Below are positions 57,218-64,000 of a stretch of 64,000 bases of DNA, in pieces. The translations under genes and the position numbers were made by a program. Source of the DNA: an uncultured Acidobacteriia bacterium. GTDB taxonomy: Bacteria > Acidobacteriota > Terriglobia > Bryobacterales > Bryobacteraceae. The notes beneath the pieces are model-generated. The model was given only the letters and a program-made list of their open reading frames with translations. It was not told where the DNA came from and searched no databases. The stretch is taken from NCBI GenBank assembly GCA_903828455.1, contig CAIKMJ010000046.1, positions 248,001 through 312,000 of the forward strand, given 5' to 3'. The stretch's first letter is position 1, and every line of letters starts with the position of its first letter.

Positions 57218-58380
57218 GCTCATTCATTGAACTAATCGACGTCAAAAAATCCTACGGCTCCGGCTCCACCGCCGTCCGCGCCGTCGACGGCATCAGCTTC
57301 ACCGCCAGCCGCGGCGAGTGGATCGCCATCATGGGCCCCTCCGGCTCCGGCAAAACCACTCTCCTCAACCTCCTCGGCTGCCTCGATCAGGCCACCAGCG
57401 GCGCGCTCCTCATCGACGGCACCGATACCTCCCAACTCCGCCGCCATGAACTCGTCAGGTTCCGCAGCGAAACCGTCGGCTTCGTCTTCCAGCAGTTCCA
57501 CCTCGTCCCGCATTTAACCGCTCTCGAAAACGTCATGCTCGCCCAGTTCTTCCACAGCATGACCGATGAGTCCGAAGCCCTCCGCGCCCTCAAACAGGTC
57601 GGCATGGAAGACCGCGCCTCGCATCTCCCTTCGCAGCTTTCCGGCGGCGAACAGCAGCGCGTCGCCATCGCCCGCGCCCTCGTCAACGACCCCAAAATCA
57701 TCCTCGCCGACGAACCCACCGGCAACCTCGACGCCGAAAACCAGCGCATCGTCTTCCGCCTCCTCGGCGAGCTCCACAACCAGGGCCGCACCATCATCAT
57801 GGTCACTCATGACGAAAACGCCGGCCGCCTCGCCGACCGCCGCGTCAACCTCGACCACGGCCGCATCAAAGAGACCCTCGTCTTCTCCGCCGAAGAGAAT
57901 CAGGACTTCGACGAAGTCCTCGAACACCTCTGGCTCCGCCGCGAAGAAGAAACCGTCTCGCCGGATGCCTCTGCCGCCCCCTCCACCCGCCACGCCGAAA
58001 CCATGGAATTTACCGACGCCCAGTGGCGTCGCCTCATCGCCACCCTCACCGGCATCGGCCTCGTCGCCGTCGTCGACGGCCGCGAACAGTTCACCCCCGC
58101 CGGCGAAACCCGCGCCCGCAACGTCATCCGCCGCCACCGCCTCGCCGAACGCCTCTTCATGGACGTCCTCTCCATCCGCGACGAACAGGAGATCGAATCC
58201 AGCGCCTGCAAGTTCGAACATATCCTCAGCCCGGACGTCACCGACCGCATCTGCACCCTCCTCGGCCACCCCGGCGCCTGCCCCCACGGCAGCCCCATCC
58301 CCGTCGGCGTCTGCTGCGAGGAAAAGCGCGTCCTCGACCCCGCCGGCGTCGCCAACCTGCTCAGCAGCATCCGCAAGTAG
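57214..58380 (+). CDS. ABC transporter ATPase with C-terminal DtxR/IdeR-like metalloregulator domain
   Basis: Walker [26 protein letters not shown], Walker [10 protein letters not shown]; aa ~228-368 [10 protein letters not shown]...[28 protein letters not shown]...[41 protein letters not shown]. Confidence 0.9.
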   Translation: MSSFIELIDVKKSYGSGSTAVRAVDGISFTASRGEWIAIMGPSGSGKTTLLNLLGCLDQATSGALLIDGTDTSQLRRHELVRFRSETVGFVFQQFHLVPHLTALENVMLAQFFHSMTDESEALRALKQVGMEDRASHLPSQLSGGEQQRVAIARALVNDPKIILADEPTGNLDAENQRIVFRLLGELHNQGRTIIMVTHDENAGRLADRRVNLDHGRIKETLVFSAEENQDFDEVLEHLWLRREEETVSPDASAAPSTRHAETMEFTDAQWRRLIATLTGIGLVAVVDGREQFTPAGETRARNVIRRHRLAERLFMDVLSIRDEQEIESSACKFEHILSPDVTDRICTLLGHPGACPHGSPIPVGVCCEEKRVLDPAGVANLLSSIRK

Positions 58381-58446
58381 CCGCTCTCCGGTAGCCGCCG
58401 CCACATCTGATACGCTCGAAAATTAAACAGCTTCCCAATTAACCCC

Positions 58447-59370
58447 ATGCACAACGTCGTCATCATCGGTTCAGGCTGCGCCGGCAACACGGCCGCCATC
58501 TACACCGGACGCGCCGGCCTCGCCCCGCTCGTCGTCAAAGGCCGCGAAGCCGGCGGTCAGCTCTCGCTCACCACCGAAGTCGAAAACTTTCCCGGCTTCC
58601 CCGAAGGCATCCAGGGCCCCGAACTCGTCGAGAACATGAAGAAGCAGGCCGAACGCTTCGGCGCCGTCTACCGCGACGGCAACGTCCTCGCCGCCGACCT
58701 TTCCAAACGCCCCTTCCGCCTCAACATCGAAGGCGAGGAGATCGAAACCCGCACCCTCATCATCGCCTCCGGCGCGCGCGCCCGCTGGCTCGACCTCCCC
58801 TCCGAACAGAAGCTCATCGGCCACGGCGTCAGCTCCTGCGCCACCTGCGACGGCTTCTTCTATCGCGATAAACAAATCATGGTCGTCGGCGGCGGCGATT
58901 CCGCCATGGAGGAAGCCAACTTCCTCACCCGCTTCGGCCGCAACGTCGCCCTCGTCCACCGCCGCGACTCCTTCCGCGCCTCAAAGATCATGCTCGATCG
59001 CGCCAAAGCCAACCCGAAGATCGAGTTCATCATGAACACCGCCATCGACGAAGTCTACGATCTCGAACAGAACCTCGTCACCGGCGTCAAACTCCGCAAC
59101 CTCGTCACCGGCGAAACCTCCCGCCGCGACGTCGACGGCCTCTTCATCGCCATCGGCCACATCCCCAACACCCAGGTCTTCGAAGGCCAGCTCGATCTCG
59201 ATAAGGACGGCTACATCGTCTCCCACGGCGGCGCGCGCACCAACATCCACGGCGTCTTCCACGCCGGCGACGTCCAGGACCGCACCTACCGCCAGGCCAT
59301 CACCGCCTCCGGCGCCGGCTGCATGGCCGCCATCGAAGTCGAACGCCTCCTCGAAGCCGAAGGCCACTAG
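58447..59370 (+). CDS. trxB: Thioredoxin-disulfide reductase
   Basis: VVIIGSGCAGNTAAIYTGRAGLAPLVVKG; SSCATCDGFFYRDKQIMVVGGGDSAMEEANFLTRF. Confidence 0.95.
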   Translation: MHNVVIIGSGCAGNTAAIYTGRAGLAPLVVKGREAGGQLSLTTEVENFPGFPEGIQGPELVENMKKQAERFGAVYRDGNVLAADLSKRPFRLNIEGEEIETRTLIIASGARARWLDLPSEQKLIGHGVSSCATCDGFFYRDKQIMVVGGGDSAMEEANFLTRFGRNVALVHRRDSFRASKIMLDRAKANPKIEFIMNTAIDEVYDLEQNLVTGVKLRNLVTGETSRRDVDGLFIAIGHIPNTQVFEGQLDLDKDGYIVSHGGARTNIHGVFHAGDVQDRTYRQAITASGAGCMAAIEVERLLEAEGH

Positions 59371-59388
59371 TACACAGGAACAACCCGC

Positions 59389-59772
59389 ATGATCGAACGC
59401 CTCTCGCCCCCCGGCATCCCCGCCCCCCGCGGCCCCTACTCCCCCGCGGTCCGCGCCGGCGACTTCATCTTCCTCGCCGGCCAGGTCCCCGTCGACCCCG
59501 CCACCAACGCCCTCTCCACCGGCGACATCCGCCACGAAACGCGCCTCGTCCTCAATAACATCAAGCTGATTCTCGAAGGCGTCGGCTCCTCGCTCGCCGA
59601 TGTCGTCAAAGTCGGCGTCTTCCTCGCGAGCGGCGACGACTTCGCCGCCATGAACGAGGTCTACAGCGAATTCTTCGGCGACACCAAACCCGTCCGCACC
59701 ACCGTCGTCTGCGGCTTCATGGCCCCCATCCGCGTCGAAATCGACTGCACCGCTTACAGCCCGAAGCCGTAA
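59389..59772 (+). CDS. RidA/YjgF family protein
   Basis: GPYSPAVRAGDFIFLAGQVPVDPATN...KPVRTTVVCGFMAPIRVEIDCTAY. Confidence 0.92.
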   Translation: MIERLSPPGIPAPRGPYSPAVRAGDFIFLAGQVPVDPATNALSTGDIRHETRLVLNNIKLILEGVGSSLADVVKVGVFLASGDDFAAMNEVYSEFFGDTKPVRTTVVCGFMAPIRVEIDCTAYSPKP

Positions 59773-59816
59773 CGCGGAGAGGAGCTGCGGCAGCGGGATT
59801 TATCCTTAAGTTAAAG

Positions 59817-60689
59817 ATGCCTCAACAATCTCTCGACCTCTCGGAGATTCGGCGCATTGCTATTGCCGCGCTTTTCTCTGATGATGTGCTGACGGAACAC
59901 CTGGTCCTAAAAGGCGGCAATGCACTTAATTTGGTCTACGGGATTACGTCCCGGTCGTCGGTCGACCTCGACTTTGCAATGTCCCGGGATTTCGAGGATT
60001 CTAAGGACGCCTCCCGCCGGGTTTTCGCGGCCCTTCGCGACCGGTTTGACGCCGCCGGGTACATCGTGTTCGACGAATCATTCGAGCCTCGTCCGGATCT
60101 GGAGGGTAAAGGTCCCGACGAAAAGCCGTGGTGGGGAGGATATGAGGTGTCCTTCAAGCTGATCGACCGCCGGAAATTCCACTCTATGAAGAGCGACCCA
60201 AAGAAGCTCCGTAATCATGCGCTCGGTCTCGGAAGTGGTGCTAAGCGCCCGTTTAAAATTGACCTCAGCAAGTGCGAGTACACAATCGGGAAGGCCGCGC
60301 ATGAACTCGACATTTTCACGATCTACGTGTATACGCCGGAAATGATCGCTGTCGAGAAGCTCCGCGCCATTTGTCAACAAATGCACGAGTACCCACACAC
60401 GGGCAACAAGAAGGCGAGGGCTCGTGATTTTTACGATATCTATCGCGTCTTGACCACCCGAAACATCGACCTTCAGGCGGAAACGAACCGCATCCTACTG
60501 CGGAACATATTTGGGGCAAAGCAAGTGCCCGTATCTCTTCTCGGCAACCTTCCGCGCGAACGCGATTTTCACCGTGCCGACTGGCATTCGGTCATCACTA
60601 CCACCGCCGGAGAGTTGCACGACTTCGATTTTTATTTCGATTTTGTATTGGACGAGATCGCGGGGCTAAAATCCCTTTGGATAGAATAA
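59817..60689 (+). CDS. AbiEii/AbiGii-like nucleotidyltransferase toxin
   Basis: [56 protein letters not shown]. Confidence 0.88.
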   Translation: MPQQSLDLSEIRRIAIAALFSDDVLTEHLVLKGGNALNLVYGITSRSSVDLDFAMSRDFEDSKDASRRVFAALRDRFDAAGYIVFDESFEPRPDLEGKGPDEKPWWGGYEVSFKLIDRRKFHSMKSDPKKLRNHALGLGSGAKRPFKIDLSKCEYTIGKAAHELDIFTIYVYTPEMIAVEKLRAICQQMHEYPHTGNKKARARDFYDIYRVLTTRNIDLQAETNRILLRNIFGAKQVPVSLLGNLPRERDFHRADWHSVITTTAGELHDFDFYFDFVLDEIAGLKSLWIE

Positions 60690-61565
60690 TTTCCATTCTG
60701 AACTGTATTCTCGATCCCGGATGTCGTGAGCCAAATAGAAATCAAGCCTTTGGCCCAAGGCCTTCAGACGCTCGTATGCATTGGGGCTGTAGCCGGCCCG
60801 TTGCATGTAAAAACCCACTGCCTGATGGTAAGGATATACGTAATCGAGCCTCTTGAGCACAGCAAGGAGGGTCAACACAGAGACCCGTTCCATGGCTCCT
60901 CGATACGCTTCGAGCACTTGGTATACACCTCCGGCGTATGCGGGCCGGACGGTTATGTCGATGAGCGTACGTTCCAGTTTCGTCACAGCCAAATCTTCAC
61001 TATTCACCGAAAGGGTTCCAACTTCGAATCTTCCAGTGCTCTTGCCGTTCAGAATCTGGAACGTCGTGTCGTCGTACTGGTAGCTCAAAGTCGATAATCG
61101 CTGCGCCCGGCTGAATGCTTTGTCAACTCCGGTCTGGGTGAGTTCCGAAGAGTCTGATTGCCCTTTGGGCGTCTGCTCATGGTTCACATAGATTGCTCGA
61201 CGCGGGATTTGGTCGTTCAGACCATGCAAAAAAACTGCTGTACCATGGGACAAATATGCAGCCTTGTAAAGCGAAAGCCCGACGCTGTAGGGGGACGGAT
61301 CACCCCAAACGTAGCGGTTAAGGATCCGAGTTCCCGCATGAGCCTCATCCGGAGTCATTTGGATCTTCCGGAGCTTCCCTTTTGTAGAAAGAAGCTCGAT
61401 AAAGTTGTCCAGCTTCATGGCAACTGCCAAATCCCACCCATCTCTCTGGTCTTCTAATATCTGGGCAATCTCTCGTTCGTTGAAGACCTGTTTTCCCAAC
61501 TGCTCAAAATGGCGTAGAATCGCTGGTGTTGCTGCTTGGACCTTTGGTTTTCGACCTCTCGTCAT
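60666..61565 (-). CDS. AbiEi-like antitoxin/transcriptional regulator
   Basis: N-term wHTH-like; [68 protein letters not shown]. Confidence 0.78.
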   Translation of the reverse strand: MTRGRKPKVQAATPAILRHFEQLGKQVFNEREIAQILEDQRDGWDLAVAMKLDNFIELLSTKGKLRKIQMTPDEAHAGTRILNRYVWGDPSPYSVGLSLYKAAYLSHGTAVFLHGLNDQIPRRAIYVNHEQTPKGQSDSSELTQTGVDKAFSRAQRLSTLSYQYDDTTFQILNGKSTGRFEVGTLSVNSEDLAVTKLERTLIDITVRPAYAGGVYQVLEAYRGAMERVSVLTLLAVLKRLDYVYPYHQAVGFYMQRAGYSPNAYERLKALGQRLDFYLAHDIRDREYSSEWKLFYPKGF

Positions 61566-61571
61566 GCTTCT

Positions 61572-61608
61572 ATTATAGACACTATTCGGTAGGTATATAT
61601 ACTTACCG
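61572..61608 (-). promoter_or_regulatory. abiEi-like promoter: TATAAT -10 (61572-61577) with near-perfect palindrome (61587-61608) over the -35 region
   Basis: CGGTAGGTATATATACTTACCG (one mismatch); -10 lies 6 nt from the ATG, implying a leaderless mRNA. Confidence 0.55.
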
Positions 61609-61674
61609 TATTTGCGACATTACGAGCCTTTCTCGTGAAGGTTCTAGCGGTTTCAAGAAGAAGAGGCAATAATA

Positions 61675-61710
61675 GCTTCACGTGTAGGTATATATACCTA
61701 CACGTGAAGC
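61675..61710. repeat. Perfect 36-bp palindrome
   Basis: GCTTCACGTGTAGGTATATATACCTACACGTGAAGC. Confidence 0.95.
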
Positions 61711-61817
61711 CTATAAATTCTCCGCCACGCTCCGCGCAGCGGTTGGACTATCCCGCCTGATGTGTAGGATTCCCGCTTCCGGTTGCGCGAACGCTTCCGG
61801 CGCCCACCGCATCAACC

Positions 61818-62051
61818 TCACGAATGAAAGAGCCGGTCGATCCTGCCCAGCACATCCTTGTGCTCAACAAACTCTCCCCGGTCGGCCTGCGCGATTCCCT
61901 TTTGCACACCGGCAACAAAGCGCACCTGATTGTCCGGCATCCTCACAACCGTGTCTTTCATAAGTTGTTCAGCGTCCTGGCCGCTCGAATCGGCCAGTTG
62001 CTGCAGCCGTGTTTCAACGTCGGGCGGGAAATGCACTTCCATGCCCTTCAA
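61818..62051 (-). CDS. Small RHH/ParD-like antitoxin, apparently orphan
   Basis: MEVHFPPDVETRLQQLADSSGQDAEQLMKDTVVRM...VQKGIAQADRGEFVEHKDVLGRIDRLF; no recognisable toxin ORF follows. Confidence 0.7.
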   Translation of the reverse strand: MKGMEVHFPPDVETRLQQLADSSGQDAEQLMKDTVVRMPDNQVRFVAGVQKGIAQADRGEFVEHKDVLGRIDRLFHS

Positions 62052-62084
62052 GTTACGCGAAAACCAGAGTAGCCGTAACTCCCC

Positions 62085-63608
62085 CTACTCCAGCTTCAGA
62101 AACCGCTCCGGATTCTCCGCCGCATCCCCCGCCGCGCGCGCCAGGCTCAGCTTCGCCACATTGTGCGCGAACACCCCGTTAATGTAATCCAGCTCCGCAT
62201 TCGCCACCGCCGCCTGCGCCTGCGACACATCCACCGTATCCGTCACCCCCGCCTCCAGCCGCTGCCGCGTCAGCTCCAGCGTCTGCCGCGTCACTTCCAG
62301 ATTCCGCCGCGCCAGCTCCACCTGGCTCGCCGCCGACGCCATATCCAGATACGCACTCCGCACCTCGCTCTCCGCCCGGCTCCGCGTATCCGCCAGTTCC
62401 GCCCGCCGCTGCTCCAGCGCCGCCGCGGCCTGTTCAATATCGCCACTCGCCCGCCCGCCCTGCCAGATCGGAATCTTCAGCGTCCCCGTCACCGAAAACG
62501 TCCCGTGCGCCTCCGCCGGATTCGTCCCGATCACCCCGTAATCCGCACTCATCGCCAGCGACGGTATCCTCTCCGCCCTCGCCGCCGCCATGCTCCTCTG
62601 CGCCGCCTGAATCTGCGCCTCCGCCGCGTGAATATCGGCCCGCTTCATCAGCGCCTCGGCCACCGCCTCGTCCTGCGTCTCCACGCCCGCCGCCGCATAC
62701 GGAACATCTTCCGCAATATCGAACCCGTCATTCGGAGCCAGCCCGATCAGCCGCGCCAGATTGATCTTCTGCTTCGCGAGATCGTTCTCCAGCGTCACCA
62801 CTCTCTGCTTCTGCGTCAGCTCCAGCACTTCATTCCGGTTCACGTCGATCTGCGCCACCAGCCCCACCGCGCGCTGCTGCTCGGTCTGCCGGTACAGCGC
62901 CTCCGCCGCCTCCACCTGCGCCCGCGCCGAAATCACCCGCGCCTTCGCCGCCGCCACCTGTAAGTACGCGCCCCCCACCGCCATCGCCACTAAGTCCTTC
63001 GCATCTTTCGAAAGTAACTCCGCCGCCCGCACGCTCTCCTGCGCCGACCGGTAGTTATTCAGCGCCGTCAGATCCGCTATATTCTGCGTCAGCCTCGCCC
63101 GCAGATCGAAGTAATTGAACGGCCCCACCACCGTCGGAAACGCAACTCCCGGTATCGGCAAACTAATCCGGAATCCCTGCGCCCGCAGATTCGTCTGCTG
63201 CACCGTCTCCCCCAGCGTGCCATTCACATTCGGCATCAGCGCGCTCCGCACCGCCGCCGCCTGCCCCTGCGCCTGCCGCACCGTGTACGTCAGGCCGCGC
63301 GTCCCCAGGTTGTACTCCAGCCCGCGCTTCACCGCCTCCCGCAGCGTCAGCTTCCCGCTCACCGCCCCTTCGCCCCGCACGCTGCCCGCATACGGCCCCT
63401 GCACCTGAATCGTCGGATTGATCGTATTCACGCTGCTCGTCGTCCCCGGCACCGGCTGCTGCCCCGCGCTCACCGACCCGCCGCCGCCCGCGCGCCCCGA
63501 CAGCGCCACCTGATTCGCCACCGTAGTCGTCGCCGGCGCGCCCGCCTGCGCCCACGCCGATAACACCGCACTAACTCCAATGAGTACGATCCGCATCCCG
63601 CTTTTCAT
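62085..63608 (-). CDS. TolC family outer membrane efflux protein
   Basis: Signal peptide; LTLREAVKRGLEYNLGTRG; coiled-coil halves; QQRAVGLVAQIDVNRNEVL. Confidence 0.92.
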   Translation of the reverse strand: MKSGMRIVLIGVSAVLSAWAQAGAPATTTVANQVALSGRAGGGGSVSAGQQPVPGTTSSVNTINPTIQVQGPYAGSVRGEGAVSGKLTLREAVKRGLEYNLGTRGLTYTVRQAQGQAAAVRSALMPNVNGTLGETVQQTNLRAQGFRISLPIPGVAFPTVVGPFNYFDLRARLTQNIADLTALNNYRSAQESVRAAELLSKDAKDLVAMAVGGAYLQVAAAKARVISARAQVEAAEALYRQTEQQRAVGLVAQIDVNRNEVLELTQKQRVVTLENDLAKQKINLARLIGLAPNDGFDIAEDVPYAAAGVETQDEAVAEALMKRADIHAAEAQIQAAQRSMAAARAERIPSLAMSADYGVIGTNPAEAHGTFSVTGTLKIPIWQGGRASGDIEQAAAALEQRRAELADTRSRAESEVRSAYLDMASAASQVELARRNLEVTRQTLELTRQRLEAGVTDTVDVSQAQAAVANAELDYINGVFAHNVAKLSLARAAGDAAENPERFLKLE

Positions 63609-63644
63609 AACGTAAGTGCCCTCATGACCCCACGAACTCCCCGC

Positions 63645-64000
63645 CTAACTCAACATCTTCCGGAACCGCCACACACTCAGCGTCACCAGCAGCACCGTAA
63701 AGATCCCCAGCACCAGAAAATTCAGCCACAACGCCTCGAACCCCGTGCCCTTGATCATGTTCGACCTCGCAATCACACTGAAGTGCCGGATCGGATTCAC
63801 CCTCACCAGCGGCTGCAGCCAGTCCGGAATCGCCTCCGCCGGCGTCACCGCTCCCGATGCCGTCGTCAGCAGCGGATTCACAAAGAAACTCGTCAGCTGC
63901 GCCTGCTGCGCCGATTTCGAAAACGTCGCAATCACCGTCCCCAGCGCAATCCCCGACAGCGTGCACAAACACGCCCCGCAAAACACCACAAACAGATTCC
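63645..64000 (-). CDS. ABC-2 type transporter permease, C-terminal part (5' end beyond window)
   Basis: ATFSKSAQQAQLTSFFVNPLLTTASGAVTPAEAIPDWLQPLVRVNPIRHFSVIARSNMIKGTGF. Confidence 0.85.
   Translation of the reverse strand, partial: NLFVVFCGACLCTLSGIALGTVIATFSKSAQQAQLTSFFVNPLLTTASGAVTPAEAIPDWLQPLVRVNPIRHFSVIARSNMIKGTGFEALWLNFLVLGIFTVLLVTLSVWRFRKMLS

Noticed and set aside
61675-61710. 36-bp palindrome as an intrinsic terminator for the RHH gene
   Set aside because: No loop (TATATA centre) and no U-tract; shares its core with the promoter-proximal palindrome, so an operator is more likely.
1-64000. CRISPR arrays, rRNA/tRNA genes, transposases, prophage
   Set aside because: None seen by eye; tRNAs cannot be fully excluded without tRNAscan-SE.

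Overview
The window looks like an Acidobacteria (Bryobacterales/Solibacter-like) chromosome. The taxonomic guess rests on the TIGR03437-type 'Solibacter' repeats in the 49.9-52.5 kb protein and on ACIII plus type-A2 caa3 gene order. Blocks: (1) ~0-20.5 kb, a flagellar/chemotaxis cluster. The minus arm is fliK-flgD-flgE-fliN-fliO-fliP-fliQ-fliR-flhB-flhA-flhF-fliA-fliN/Y-hyp-flgM-flgK-flgL-fliM-fliW (fliW is cut by the window edge and missing from the ORF track). The plus arm is flgF-flgG-flgH-flgI-flgJ. fliS and a cheY follow. (2) 21-34 kb, a minus-strand respiratory block: alternative complex III (actA-F), a small His-rich membrane protein, SCO1 and caa3 oxidase. (3) 34-53.5 kb, mostly housekeeping: aroA, recQ, ypdA-like, alaS, a PilZ-DnaJ fusion, wecB, infA, csp, GT2, a Thr/Ser dehydratase-type enzyme, xerC, trmFO, a PEBP-YHYH secreted protein and rsmI. 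(4) 53.5-58.4 kb, the most interesting locus: an FTR1-DUF2318 fusion, two FtsX/MacB-type permeases, and an ABC ATPase whose C-terminus is a DtxR/IdeR-like metalloregulator. It sits behind an extended -10 promoter with an inverted repeat at the predicted start site. trxB and a ridA-like gene follow. (5) 59.8-62.1 kb, a compositionally distinct defence/TA islet: AbiEii-like toxin and AbiEi-like antitoxin arranged convergently with overlapping 3' ends, two related palindromes including a perfect 36-bp one, and an orphan RHH-type antitoxin. (6) 62-64 kb, a TolC-like protein and a truncated ABC-2 permease. All family calls come from reading motifs by eye; no database search was run.
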